DNA of 64,000 nt from Cyanoderma ruficeps (lineage: Eukaryota; Chordata; Aves; Passeriformes; Timaliidae), in NCBI GenBank assembly GCA_008694505.1, contig VZDJ01006028.1, positions 1,924,866 to 1,988,865 on the forward strand, in the 5' to 3' direction. Of this stretch, positions 13,010-25,418 are shown piece by piece. A program made the translations under genes and the position numbers. Positions within the stretch are counted from its first letter, which is position 1. The number at the start of each line of letters is the position of its first letter. Under the pieces are notes generated by a model that had not been told where the DNA came from, made no database searches, and saw only the letters and a program-made list of their open reading frames with translations.

Positions 13010-14205
13010 TAGAATCATAAAATGGTTTGAGTTGGAAGGGACCTTAAATATAATCTAGTTCCAACCCTTCTGCCATGGGACCTGTTTCACTGTATCAGGA
13101 ATTTCTTCCTAATCCCTAATCTAGACCATTTCTCTTTCAGTTTAAAGCCATTCCCCTTTGTCCTGTCACTACAGGCTCTTCTAACTGTCTCTCTGTCTTT
13201 CCTGCAGGTTTCCTTCAGGTACTAGAAGACTACAATTAAGTCACCCCTAAAAAGCCTTCTCTGTTCCAGGCTGAGCAATGCCAATTCTTTCAGCCTTTCC
13301 TGAGTGTTCCATCCCTCTAATAATTTTGATTGCCAACTCTGGACTCACTCCTACAGGTCAACATTCTTCATGTGCTGGGGCTCCCAGAGCTGGACTCAGT
13401 ACTCAAGTTGGGGGTCCACCAGAGTGGAGTGGAGAAGCAGAATACCCTCCCTTATCCTGTTGCCCACACTGCTTTGGATGCACCCCAGGACACCTTTGTC
13501 TATCTGGGATGTGAGTGTACATTTCCAGGTCATGCTCATCCTCTTCACCCACCAGCACCCCCAAGTCCTTCTCAGCAGGGCTGCTCTTGATCTGGTCATT
13601 CCCCAGCATGGATTGATACTGGACTGACCCAGGTGCAGCACCTTGCACTTTGTCTTTAGACCTCATGAGATTCCCATGGGTTCACTTCTCAAGTTTGTCC
13701 GGGACCCACTGGATGGCATCCTGTCCTTCAGGTGCGTCAGGCACAACACTCAGCCATGTACAAAGCCTCTTACCTATAGTGAAGAGGAGCCTGGAGGGGT
13801 GAGGTAGGCAAGGAAGGATTTCGCTTTCTACCGTGAGCATGAACTACCCTCCATTCACTCCTATCTTTACAACTGCTGCTTTCTTCTTGCTGAGGGATGG
13901 ATAGAGTGTCCCTTTGATCTTGAATTGTTTCTGTTGGCTGCTGATTTTCAGGGGGGTCAGAGCTTGGTTCCAATAGCCTATCTCTTTTCTGAGCTTACCC
14001 AATCTTTTCTCCCAAGAGGCTGAGGCCACAAGTTGAACCCTAGAGCTTATAGGGTATCTGCACCATGTCTGTCTGAACTGCCACACCATGCCCTGGGCTG
14101 CTCCTGATCCCCAGGTGCAGCTTTTCTATGGACATGGTGGATATAATCCCAGCTGTCTAACCACATTGAGGCAGAGATGCCTCTAAGTCATGGCTCCACC
14201 ACTAA
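13010..14205 (-). mobile_element. CR1 LINE with large internal deletion
   Basis: The plus strand reads from the CR1 3' tail (ATCATAGAATCATAAAATGG, GTTGGAAGGGACCTTA) through the 3' untranslated region, then into antisense of the C-terminal part of the CR1 reverse-transcriptase ORF (minus-strand pieces such as SSPAEKDLGVLV at 13403-13666 and GVLGCIQSSVGNRIREGILL at 13396-13641, in two frames, so at least one frameshift). At about 13760 it jumps to 5' material: a minus-strand frame (13770-13973) with an SEWRVV-type block resembling the end of CR1 ORF1, then 5' sequence up to about 14205 that is collinear with the far end of the copy at 44065-45135. The endonuclease and most of the reverse transcriptase are absent. 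About 170 bases of the 3' region near 13090 also appear to be missing. Non-functional. Confidence 0.85.
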
Positions 14206-14627
14206 AGGTCTATTAAATGAGAGAAGTATTTGCTTCTTATAATTATGGTTATAGAATAAGTGGCAATATTCATCTGAAACTCTGAAAGTTTACAGAGCAG
14301 AATAGTTATGTAGGAGAACTCAGTGGCAAGTGATCTAAGACCAAAATATATAGTTTGAAATGGTGACTCATATGTATGTTTCATTCAGGCATCTGAATTA
14401 GTTTTCATAGGCTATACATCTGAACTGCAAATTGTCAATAGATGGTGAACCTCAGGGGTGACTATCCTAAAGGTAGAGGTCACAAAAAATCTCAGAAATT
14501 ATAGGAATTTGAAAAAACATTAACAGTTGTATATTTAAAAAGTGAGCAGTGCTATGGACCCACTAATGTACATAATTTTTGCTCAATGCATATGCATTTT
14601 TAAGTATAATAATAGTTTCTTCACTTC

Positions 14628-14663
14628 TTTAGAAACTACTTGCTGATTTAGAAACTACTTGCT
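14628..14663 (+). repeat. Tandem duplication, period 19
   Basis: TTTAGAAACTACTTGCT occurs at 14628 and again at 14647, exactly 19 bases apart with no mismatch over 17 bases. This suggests recent slippage or a small duplication. Confidence 0.85.
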
Positions 14664-15445
14664 TCAATTAACACTTTATTAGTCCACAACCTCATTAAAA
14701 ACCTTATTTGCCCTTTAATGGGAATGGGTAAAGTTCAGCTTTTAACTATGGAGTAATTTTTATTCTGTCATGCTAATATAGTAGTATTAACTACCATATT
14801 CCTGATACCAACATTAAAGAAGCTCTGTGGGAGCCTAACCTTGAGATATAATAAGGAGTATAAAAATACACTATGTGATGTTACACGTTTACATAGGGTG
14901 TAGTAAAATATACTAACATGTCTCCAAGCAATAAGTGAAGAACACAGAGAAATTGATATTCTAATTTTGTCTCGTAAAAAAAGATGTGAGGAAATTAAAA
15001 AGTCACCCAGAGGGCACTAAGAGACTGAAATTATCAAAGAAGCTGTGGAAAGCAGTTGATGAAACAAATGAGAGAGAAAACAAAGATGAAAATTAGGATA
15101 GAGAAAATTCAGATGGATTTTGGTTTTACTTGCTACTAGACCTTTGGCCATCAGCTGAAAGGAACTTATCTGTTTTGGCTATGTCTGTAATATATTCTCA
15201 TCATAGCATCTCACATCTTCACCTAAGGTAGCTTCCTTTAAGGGTTTAACCAAGAAGAAACAGAATGTGAAGAACAAACTGCAGTGTATACAGTGCCAAA
15301 AAAGAGTTGAACGTGACAATGATAATATTAGAACAGAAAAGCAGTACGTTCACTTCTATTTTAAAAGATAGGACCGTAGAGTACTTATTTTGGTTTTTTT
15401 TCTTTTCCTGGAAGTTGTATAGTTTTTTATTGTTATATAACAACA

Positions 15446-15493
15446 ATGATGATGATGAGGATGAGGATGATGATGATGATGATGATAATGATA
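15446..15493 (+). repeat. (GAT)n / (GAG GAT)n trinucleotide microsatellite
   Basis: About sixteen trinucleotide units, mostly GAT with GAG and AAT interruptions. In one frame it reads as an aspartate/glutamate run and antisense as a histidine run, which creates spurious open frames on both strands. Confidence 0.95.
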
Positions 15494-16726
15494 AGAAAAA
15501 AAATCATCAAAACAAAAAAAGACCAACTTCCTTCTTATCAAGTAGAAGACTATTGACACTATTCCAAAGCAAGTACTTTGCTTCTTTAATTTTGCAGAAA
15601 GAGTAAGTTCCAATAGACTGCAATAGTGAAGTGTGAATCCACAAAATATGTCAAAAGGAGAAAAGGGTTTTGGACTTTTATTAGATTACCTCAGTAAACT
15701 GCTCTGCAAATGAGTGAAGATAAGCAGAAAGTTTTTTCTAAATTCCTGATGAAGAACAAAGTTGTCTAATGTAGGATAAGATGGAAAAAGTGTATGTACA
15801 GTAGGGCCTCAGCATTCCCCTTATGAGCTTTCTTCACCTTCGTTTACATTTTCCCTATACTACAAAATCTTAATTTCAATTACTGAAGCCAAAATTCAAG
15901 TACAGACTCGTAACTACTGATGGTATCTGAAGGAGAATTTGTAGCATCGTCCAGGAAACTGACTAATTACATATGTCAAAGCAATGTTACAACCTATTAA
16001 AGAAAGTATTCGGCAAACACTGAGAGTTCAGTTAATACTTCTTGCTACATAAATCTCATTAAAAAGATGGCTTCATCTGATCCTTGAAGAACAGCACAAA
16101 ATAAATAAAATGTCTCCCCGAAAGTTAAAATAGATATCCTGGTTTTCCAACTTAAACTTTTATGTCAAGTCCTATATACATCGTAAGACATTTCAGATAG
16201 CCAACTTCTATTATTGATAATGGGAATAATAGCAACATTTTACAAATATATTTTGGTTTTCATCCATGTTCCCAAACTCGGGTGAGGAAAATTAAGGTCT
16301 TTCACCCTATTTTACTTCTAAACCACCCAATAAACTTACAAAAATATTAATTCTCCAGGTTGTATTACAAGAGAGGGATTGCCCGGAAGTGAGTTTTATA
16401 CTCTCTACTGGTTAAAAAGTTACTTTGTCATGGCTTGCATAGGCTCTCTGACACTGGAGAACTACTTTTTTAGCTTTAACCTTGTTCTTTCTTTGCTAGC
16501 TATTTTAAATCACATAGAATGATGTCATACAGATGAAAGTACATCTCTGAGGACAAACTAAGAGTGTGATTCACGACGGAAGAAATGGCTACCATAATTA
16601 CTGCTGGTGATTTAGGATAAAGTGAGGGATAAAACATATTCATCATAATGCTCATTGCCATATCTTACTATTATTGCACTCTTCAACAAAATAGTTTGCT
16701 AGAGTTGATAAAATCTGACTAAGGCT

Positions 16727-16751
16727 AACATGGTAGAGCTTCTACCATGTT
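16727..16751. repeat. Inverted repeat, 11-bp arms
   Basis: AACATGGTAGA and TCTACCATGTT are exact reverse complements separated by GCT. A short GAGCA/GCAGA tandem run lies 20 bases downstream. Confidence 0.9.
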
Positions 16752-18224
16752 GAACTAGCTTCTCTTTGCCGAGCAGAGCAGAGCAGAGTTTCACCCACAC
16801 TGAGGAAGAAAATAATTCAGAGCAAAAATTTTCCTGTGCTGTTGTCCAGTGTCAGTTCTTGTCTTGGTTTAGAGACAAGTCATCCCAGGACAGTTCTGCA
16901 CTGAGGTACTAGTGATATATAAATCTCAGACCAATATGAGAAGGAAGATAGTTAACTTAGCACTCCTAGATCTACAGTTTTGTCATTATCACTAGCAGAT
17001 AAAGCATTAGCATATTGTAATGGAAAATCACTCCCACAGTCAAAGATTAAAATACTGCAGACAAACAAATAATACACCATAAATCCCAGGTGGCAATGAT
17101 CAGGAAAAAAACTCCTGTAAAACGAGATTTTTTTAAAATTAAAATTATTTTTTAGTTTTTTAGATTTTTAACCCTTTACAATGCTCCCACCCTATTTCAC
17201 AACTGAACAGTATAAAGACTTGGTTCTCTTACATGAATTTACTGTATATAATAAAACCATGCAGTATATTCAATATACAATTATGATGAGCTGTGCCTTT
17301 TTCATATGTACAATACATGAGTAGCATTAACAAATTACACCCAACTGAACCATAAAATCTACCACTTCTTTCACACAGTCTCAGTAACTCAAATCCCTAG
17401 ATTATTGCAATGACTCTTTAGATGGCCAAGTTGATAAAAAGAATACCATGCCTCTCCCAGCTTTTACTGGGGCTTTTTTATTGCCTACAAGGTATAAGTG
17501 AAAAAATGTTTAAGTTCAAAAAAAGTCCAAAGTTTTACTAATCTTAATCACACAGCATTTTCAAAACATAAGAATTCATAAAATCAGTAATGTTCCAGTT
17601 TTCCAAATTTCAATATATAAAGAAATTGCTATTTCCAAGCAATGTAGAAAGCCTAAATGGTGTGATCAATACTGAAACATTAATAGAGAATAGGACCTAC
17701 TTTTTACATTTCATGTGATCTCTTGCATAAATATATATGTTCCTAATAGCTCTTACTAATATTTTCAAATTACTATGTCTGTCCTGAAATATTTAGCCCT
17801 TTAAAAATACATGAAATATATTACTGATATGCTATGATTTGCTGATTTTTTTCATAAAGACTATCCTGATATTTTTTAATTAAACTATTTCTTGGAATTT
17901 TATTACTTTTTTATTAAAAAAAAATAAAGGTATGAATTTTTTAGGGACAATTTAGTTATAGAAAGATTCTGCCAGCTCAGGCTTTAATCACATTTTTTCC
18001 ATTAATAAGGAAGTAAATATTTTGTGCATTTTCCCTTCAACTCTCTAAAAATTTCAGAATTGAAAAGATTGGTTTTGACTGACATTACCTTTCAATTTAA
18101 TACTGACTTTCCCGTAACAAGACCATAAAAATAAAACAAATTCTCATCTCTAGGTATATTAATTTATTTCTGTAGAAGCTTCAGAAAGAGATCATAATAT
18201 GCCATATAGTCAAACCAGCTCAAA

Positions 18225-19390
18225 TCAGGTCCAACTAAAGCAGGTTGCTCAGGGTTGTCCTAAGTTCTGACCATCTCCAAGGATGTAGATTTCTCCAACT
18301 TTTCCAGGAAACTGACTAATTTCAGGCTAATAATTTTTTTTTCCTTATGTCTAACCAAAGTTTCCTGTGTTGCAACTTATGCCTGTTGCTTTTTGTCTTG
18401 TATATGTGCTTTCAAAACAGTCTGTCTCCACCTTCTCTATACCATTATATACTATATACAATAAGATATCTCCCTAGCTTACCTTTTCCTAAGGCTCAAA
18501 AAACTGAATTTCTTCAGTGTCTCCTCACGTGGCACACGCACCAGAACCCTAATCATCTTGATCATACCCAGCTGGATTAATTCAAGTTCATCCAGGACTT
18601 TCTGGTCATGAGGAGGCCAAACTAGGTACAGCTTTTCAAGTACATTCTCACAAATGCTCAACTGAGAGAGAGAATCACTCTCCACAACCGTCTAGCAACT
18701 TCTTTCCTTTCTTCTTTGGATGTGGCTGACTCACCTTCAATTTGGTGAGATACCAGATCCCTCTCTGTAATGTTTCTTTCTATCCAGACAGCACCTAATC
18801 TGTCCTGTTGCACTGAATTACTTCATGCCAGATGAAAGACTGCATTTTCTTTTATTGACACTCATGAGCTTTCTTTTGCTATATCTTCTGCTAGGCTGGG
18901 TTCCTCTGAATAGCACTATGCTAATTGCTCCCTCTAGTATGGTATTGGCTGGTAAATTGTTGAGTACTGCAATCTGTTATTTCAACAAAGTAATGGAGCG
19001 GTATTAGTCTCGGTAACAACCCCTGAGTAATGCCACAAGAAACCAGCAGAAAGCTGGAATCATTAATCACACACATTCACCACTTATGGCCCAGCCAATT
19101 TTCCTCCCACCTCACTGGCCACTTATCCATTCCCTATGAAGCCAAGTTGTCTACAAGCCTTGTTTTCAAAGAGCATATGCACAGCTCTCCTTTTACCCGC
19201 AGAGTCATCTATCTCACCACAACACACAGCTGGGCTGGTCAGGCATATTTTGCCTTTGGTAAACCCGTCCTGTCTGTCTTGTCTGTTCCCAGTCAGCTTG
19301 TACGAGTCCTGATGTCCTTCATGTTCCCAGTTATGGCTCCCAGGTGGCTGATTAAAACTACTAACCCAGATCCTCCTTCTTGATCTTTCT
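18225..19390 (-). mobile_element. Old, diverged CR1 LINE fragment
   Basis: Plus-strand order matches the antisense of an avian CR1. TTTCCTGTGTTGCAACTTATG and GCCTGTTGCTTTTTGTCTTG come from the 3' region, then GTCTGTCTCCACCTTCTCTA, then CTTTCCTGGTCATGAGGAGGCC-like coding remnants. Near 19240-19330 lies ATTTTGCCTTTGGTAAACCC followed by GTTCCCAGTCAGCTTGT and TGTCCTTCATGTTCCCAG, which resembles the antisense of the CR1 reverse-transcriptase region. Reading frames are broken throughout. The segment between about 18700 and 19200 is too diverged to place with confidence, so this may be two adjoining fragments. Confidence 0.6.
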
Positions 19391-19972
19391 GAAAATGTGC
19401 ATGACTTTGATTTTGATTTGATTTTCTTCCATTGTGCCATAATAAGAATTTTATAGTTTGTTTACATAATATAAAATATATTTAATCAGGTTTAGGAATA
19501 TGTAATATTAAATAAATGATAGTTTGAGGGGTTGTTTTCTTTAAACGTAGGGACTCTGAATTAAATAATTTGGATTTTTTTCCTCTCATCTTTAACTTCA
19601 CACAATTAATCACAGTTGTGTTACTGTCTGTGAAAGCAAGGATCAGTATGATTGTTCAGAGAAATACACAACAAAATTTTAACACTGGAGCAAATTGCAA
19701 CATCATGATCAAGTCAGCAAATGCTGGTGAATAGAAGCTATTAATTTCTCCCTTTGTCCCTGCAATGTTTAGATTATACTTTTCTTGGAATAATGTTAGT
19801 TAGTCATTGAAATGTTATTGTGATTCAGGGAAGTTTCACTTTCTTCTGCTTATTTTGGTTTACATAATATATTCATAAAGAAAAGGAATATGCTAAATTA
19901 TACTGAATAAGAAGATAAACCAGAATTTGATTTAGATTTAATGTATTTATGGTAATTTCATTGTTTTTGTCC

Positions 19973-20008
19973 AAAAAAATCCCCAAAACCCCCAAAAACA
20001 AACAAACT
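19973..20008 (+). repeat. A/C-rich simple repeat
   Basis: A runs alternate with CCCC and CCCCC, then CAAA units; same style as at 2671 and 40567. Confidence 0.85.
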
Positions 20009-21149
20009 AACCTTGAATGCCACTTTTATTATACTGTTTTTATACAACAAATACTTCAATTTCATATAACACAGTTAAGTTTTTCCAACTGTTTTATTTT
20101 AATTACTATTTTTATCTACCAGGTAGTATTCACAAAGTCTTAAATACTTTTCTTTAACAATCATTATCAATTCTTTTTACTGCTATTGCTATTGTAAATA
20201 AAGTATTTCAGTTACTCAAAGTTAGACATATTCTTTATGGTATAACTGCCAGGAAAATCCTTTACCGAGACAACACAAAGACAATCTCTTCTTATGTTTT
20301 ACTGTTCAAACTTTGTTTCTTTGATGTTTGTATTTTCCTTTTCACTGTTGGGATACTAAAAAACTTCCACAGTTCATAATCATAATTATTTTACTCGTAC
20401 TTATTACTGGAGTCCTGCAAAGCACAGCCAAGATCTTATTTATTTGAAATAATGAGAAGTATATCCTTGTATTGCTTCAAAGAATTCTTTTAACTGAAAT
20501 TTTGGTAATTTTTCTGTAGCAGTATTTGGAATGTAACCATACGAAACTGTCACCAGTACCCTAAACGCAAGAATACAAAACTGTCTCTGAGATATTTAAC
20601 TTGCATTGGACTGTGTTTGTGAAAATGCTTTGGGGACACTTCAGCATTTTTTTCTTCTCTAAAATTAAAATAAAGCATATTGAGAGGATTATTTGCTTTA
20701 GCTTGATTTATAAACATGTTTTATTTTCTTCTGCAGAAATAAAATAGAGTACAAAATGAATTTACAAATATCTAGCCCAGGAATTTGCATCACACTGTTG
20801 TACAATTTACATTTTATTTTCTGAAAATCAACACCAAACACACTCCTGAAGGTGCATTTTCAGAAGTATTTTAGATACTCAATCAGCTTCAGTGTCATTT
20901 AAGAACAGCCTGATGACAGTGGAAAGGGCCTTTACTCTTTGTCTAAAACTCCTAAAACAGAATTATGCTCTGCTCTACTCATTTTGATTGTTTTCTGAAT
21001 ATTAAATATTTATATAAAAAATGAACATATTGTTTCCTAAATATGGACATTCATCCTTAAGTGAAGGAAAAGGAATAGAATGGAAAGTACATAGAAATTT
21101 AAGGCCAGAACCGAATTCATCTATGGTTCAGCTCTCAGGAGCGTAGTAA

Positions 21150-21242
21150 GATCTAAACCTATATATGTTAGAAAACATCAATTGCTTTGAACCTCTACGA
21201 TCCTTGTGGGTGCATTCCCACTCAGGACATTCCACGATAATT
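21150..21242 (+). mobile_element. Possible CR1-X / SINE-type 3' tail
   Basis: CTACGATCCTTGTGGGTGCA, TTCCCACTCAGGACATTC and CACGAT line up with the tail shared by some avian CR1 subfamilies and the tRNA-headed songbird SINE (ATGATCCTTGTGGGTCCCTT, CCAACTCAGGATATTC, TATGAT). No tRNA-like head can be found upstream, so a CR1 fragment is more likely than a SINE. Confidence 0.45.
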
Positions 21243-24200
21243 TTTGTACTATTCTTTTGCAAACAGCAATCATGCATTTAAGTTGAACAGTTGCAGTTGT
21301 TTGATTGTTGGCACTTTAAGGCACTGAGCTGCCTGTATTTATCTTGGCTCTTGTCCATTCTGTTTTGCACTCTGAAACATAATCTTATTACAAGAATAAA
21401 TATTTTAATACTGAAGCACACCTGCACTGGGTAGTATTGGTCGTTGTGTTGTAGATTTGATTTTCATGTAAGAACAAAGCACTGTAGTCTTATAAACAGG
21501 ACAAATTTTGCTTCTAATTGTCACATTTATCAATATAGCAACAAGGATATTGCATTCCTAAAGTGCCAGTTACAATTCATGTATTTATCTGTTGACTGGT
21601 TTAGCAATTAGTGCTTTAACATATTTTATATTATACTATCCTATTATATATGTATAATTATATACTATTTGTATACTTTAATATATTCTAGTGAATATTC
21701 CTAATGTGCTCTACATGCTTTCATTATAACTCTAAGTGTTGCATAATATACAGCAAGAATATTGTAGTCTAAAAATTCAGTGAACTGTGGGGGTTGCTCT
21801 AAATAAGGAATAATCATTTAATGAATATTAATGCTGTTTCTAATAGTTTTTGGGGGGAGGATGACAGTTCAGAAGCATAAGAGTATTTCTTGTAGTAGAA
21901 AACATTATGTATACTTTGTGATAGTAAATGACATTCAGAATTACTTATTTTCCTTAAATATTAATATTTTGCTTGTGGCCATTGCTGATTCAGCTGTCAG
22001 TCATTTTAAGATATTTAAATTAAAAATGAGAGCAGGCAGCTTGATTGTTTACAATTGGAAATCATGACGTGACATATTGCATAGTCATCTTTGTTGTGCA
22101 TGTATCACCAAACACCAAAATTTTAGTTTTCTGAATTTTCCTTCATGTTAATGTTACAGTATCATATTTCCCCTAACATTTCTTTATAGAGTAGTATCTA
22201 TAGAAGTTTCATTAAAAAGATAACTAATCCATCTGTCACATTAATAGTTTATGTTTTTCTTCTATTACAGAGCTGCAAAGTCAGCTACTCAGAGGAATGT
22301 TTTATACTAGAAGGCAGACAGATTTTTTTTTTAAAAAAAAGGTTTTCTAGGGCAATGTCAGTAGGATTTGCAAAACTGTTAGTCTGACACACCTAGAACA
22401 ATGCAAATGTAAAGTATAGGTTAGGATCAGTAGACTGAAGGTATTCTAATTGTGAGAGGAGAACAATTCAATTCATGTAGAAGAGACTTCATTGTTCAAG
22501 TCAAACTTTGCTGGTAAAAGGGGTGAACCTTCATGCTGTGTACCATGCCTCTTTTATGTGGCCACTTTCTACCTTGAATTCTTTGTCTGTCGGTTGGCTC
22601 ACAGGTGTAACTACTTCAGGTCAGTTCACAGGGAATCAGAAATACATTCATTTCCAGGTAGACTTTCCATTTTTAATCTAGCTATGTGCCCAAGAGACAA
22701 GATAGATAGACACATGAATCTGTGCAAATAGTTGGTTCAGACAGTGAAGTCTTCACAATTGAAAATGATCTAAAAGTTTTAGTGTACAATGCTGAAATTT
22801 CACAGACAACAGATCAATTTAGTTGGGTGAGACATATTTTTTCACAACAATGTTTGGCTTAACGTTTGGCTAACCACAGCATTTCTTTGTCTACCTGACG
22901 CAGTGACACTTTCTATTAAACTTTACGTGATTGTGCCTAGGACTGATGCTCAGATGGCAAGTGTCCACTTCTTCAGACAATAATCTCCATCCACTTTATG
23001 TATTTTATGACTATCATTTTCTTCTTCAATGTTAAAAAGACTTACTGAAAAATAACATATTCTGGACAGAGTTCACCTTTTCTTGCACTTTCAAAGGTGT
23101 GATAAAGATGATCCTGCAGATATTAAAGTGTATGCTTTTAGAAGTGTTAAATATTCTGCAGGGCTACTGAGAAATGAAGTATCTGCTTTCATTTTGTCAT
23201 TTGAATACATCATTAGATTATTTTTAAAATATAAATTTTTTATTGAACAATTCCAATTTTGACATAATTATCAGTGGTTTGAGGACTTCCATTAGGTAGA
23301 AGAAAGTCCTATGAGACAGTTTCCTTTAAGGAGAGTATCTCTGGGATTCCTTTGTTGTAAATATTTTCACCAGTTTATTCTTTCTTATATGAGGAAATTC
23401 CTGTGTCATCATTTCACGTGGTTTTATGCCACTGTCAGTGCAATGTCAGTGTTATCTACTTTCTTCTTCATAACTTCATTATGCTAAAGGTAGAGGTTAA
23501 CAGGATTTTCCTGTACAATGTTGCTACATTCAAACCAAGAATCTCTTCTCAGCTATTTAAATTGTTTCTAAATATTTTGATGGCCAAACCAACAATACCA
23601 GTATCTTTGTAGAAGCTCCATTTGCCTTTCAGCTAGATAATAATAGTACAAGATATCAGCTTACTGGTACTTAAGCAATTGCCACCCAAAAAGAAATCTA
23701 TTTTTTCTACCTGTTTTGAGGCATCTACTGATTTTCAGTGCTGTGGTAAGATGACCTCATATTTAGGAACATAATTGTACACTTGGGCCATTTGGCATAA
23801 TTATTATAAATCATAGCTAACTTTTTCTTCACTGCCCGCAAGCAACATTCAGGCATTATTATAAAATTTACTCTATTTCTTAGAATAAGTTTTTCTTTTC
23901 TCATGCATGCCCTAGACTCACCTAAGCCTCACAAGTCTAAGAATTTTTTTAAAATTCCTATTGCTGTCTGTCAGTTTTGTCCAGTGAGGCACAAAACCTG
24001 ATCAATGTTGGAAAAGCGAAAACTAGTTTACACTTAGACCACTTCAAAAAAAATCGATTGCTCTTATGGAATTCACCAGTTCTGGAAGATGTTGAGATGA
24101 AAAGGACCTTGGAGAATTAATTCATCACCAAATGGCTGTGGAATGTTTCTGCCACACTTACTCATGGTAAGAAAAAGTGGCATGCTTATAGGATATTATG

Positions 24201-24391
24201 GAAGATCTTTCAAGGTATGCTGCTTTTAACTAGAATAGAGCCAGCTCATTTTCTTCATTGTAGCTGGTGTGGGGCTGTGTTTTGGAATTGTGCAAAAACT
24301 GCTGATAATTCAGGAATAGTTTTGTTATTGCTGAGCAGTGCTTGCTTTTCATGCCACCCCACTGGCAAGTAGGCTAGGGGTGAAAAAGAAG

Positions 24392-24578
24392 TGCTCTAAA
24401 GAGGGATCTGGACAGGCTGGATTGATGGGCTGAGGGCAATCATATGAGGTTTGACAAGGCCATGTTATAGACATGGTGCCTGGGGGCATGGTTACATGGT
24501 AAATATCCCAGTGCTGGGTTAGCATGTAGATTTGATGATCTTAGAAATGTTTTCCAGCTTTAGTGACTCTTTTATTCT
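24392..24578 (+). mobile_element. Short CR1 LINE copy nested in LTR copy B
   Basis: CTGGACAGGCTGGATTGATG and GGCTGAGGGCAATCATATGA are CR1 3' coding motifs. They are followed by GGGGGCATGGTTACATGG, CAGTGCTGGGTTAGCA, GATTTGATGATCTTAGAAAT and TTATTCTA, a CR1 3' end in sense orientation. The coding and tail parts are fused, so the copy is internally deleted. LTR sequence is lost at 24391 and regained at 24579. Confidence 0.75.
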
Positions 24579-24824
24579 AAGGTGGGAGGAGACAAGGCCG
24601 CAATGGGTGACCCCAACTGACCAAAGGGATTTTCTGTACTATTATGGCATCATGCTTGGCAATAAAACTAGGAGGGAGGTTGGAGTGAGTGTCACTGCTT
24701 GGGGAATGGCTGGGTGTTTGTTGCTTGGAAGTGAGAAAATGTTTTCATTTCCATCACTTGTCTATCTTGGATTTTATTTCTCTGTCTTTGATATTTTGTT
24801 TCTCATTATTATTTTTATTATCAC

Positions 24825-25274
24825 AAAAAATACAGAATCATCAAGGTTAGAAGAGACATTCAAGTCATCTAGTCCAACTGTTAATCTAATTCCATCACAA
24901 TTGCTGCTAAAGCATCTGCACAAGTGGCACATCTAGACACCTCTTGTACACTTCCAGAGAAGGTCAGTCTACCACTTCCCTGGGCAACTTATTCAAATGT
25001 CTGTCTACTCTTTCAGTGAATTATTTTTTTCTAATACATAATCTAATCCTTCTATGGCACATCTTAAGGCTATTTCCTCTCATTCTTTCACTTGAGACAT
25101 GTCAGAAGAGACTGACCCTCATCCCACTACAGCCCCTCTCACGTGATTGTAGAGATCAGTGAGGTTGCTGTCAGCCTTCTCCAGACTAAACAACCCCAGT
25201 TCCCTCAGCTGCTCCTCATAGGATAAGCTTTCTAGAGTCTTCATCAACTCCATTGCTCTTCTTCATTGTTTTAT
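24825..25274 (-). mobile_element. CR1 LINE 3' fragment nested in LTR copy B
   Basis: It begins on the plus strand with ACAGAATCATCAAGGTTAGA and GTCATCTAGTCCAACTG (antisense 3' end). CTTCCCTGGGCAACTTATTC, AGTGAATTATTTTTTTC, GCTGTCAGCCTTCTCCAGAC and TGCTCCTCATAGGATAAG follow. No target-site duplication is expected for CR1. Flanking LTR homology stops at about 24820 and restarts at about 25275. Confidence 0.85.
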
Positions 25275-25418
25275 TTTATTTTAATTATTAAATTGGTCAT
25301 CTCAGCCTCTGAGTTTTCTCATTTTTACCTTTCTGTTTCTCCCCGTTCCACTTGGGGAGAGTGAACAGGTGTTTGTGCAGTGCTTATTTACCAGCTGGGG
25401 TTAAGCTATGACACAAGG

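Larger units (their letters stand above)
14206..18224. other. AT-rich non-coding stretch
   Basis: No gene recognised. It holds a 19-base tandem duplication at 14628, a GAT microsatellite at 15446 and a short inverted repeat at 16727. A GC-richer patch at 16755-16890 contains GCAGA repeats and an LTR-like TGTCTTGGTTTAGAGACA motif but could not be assigned. Confidence 0.6.
19391..24210. other. AT-rich non-coding stretch
   Basis: No gene recognised. It contains an A/C simple repeat at 19973 and a CR1-like tail near 21150. Open frames are short and of ordinary AT-rich composition. Confidence 0.6.
24216..25413 (+). mobile_element. Solo LTR, ERV family 1 (copy B), with two nested CR1 insertions
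   Basis: The LTR starts at TATGCTGCTTTTAACTAG, which aligns without gaps to the family start, and ends GGGGTTAAGCTATGACA. It is flanked on both sides by CAAGG (24211-24215 and 25414-25418), a perfect five-base target-site duplication, so it is a complete solo LTR left by LTR-LTR recombination. Shared blocks include GGGGCTGTGTTTTGG, CTGCTGATAA, GCTGAGCAGTGCTTGC, GACCCCAACTGACCAAAGGG and GAGTTTTCTCATTTTTACC. Homology is broken twice by CR1 copies at 24392-24578 (+) and 24825-25274 (-); the LTR resumes exactly after each. Five-base duplications are typical of ERVL-like elements. Confidence 0.85.

Noticed and set aside
15307..15606. 99-codon frame with an aspartate run
   Set aside because: The acidic run is the GAT microsatellite; the rest is AT-rich noise.
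19030..19383. 117-codon open frame on the plus strand and a 105-codon frame opposite
   Set aside because: Both fall in the old antisense CR1 and show no conserved protein pattern.
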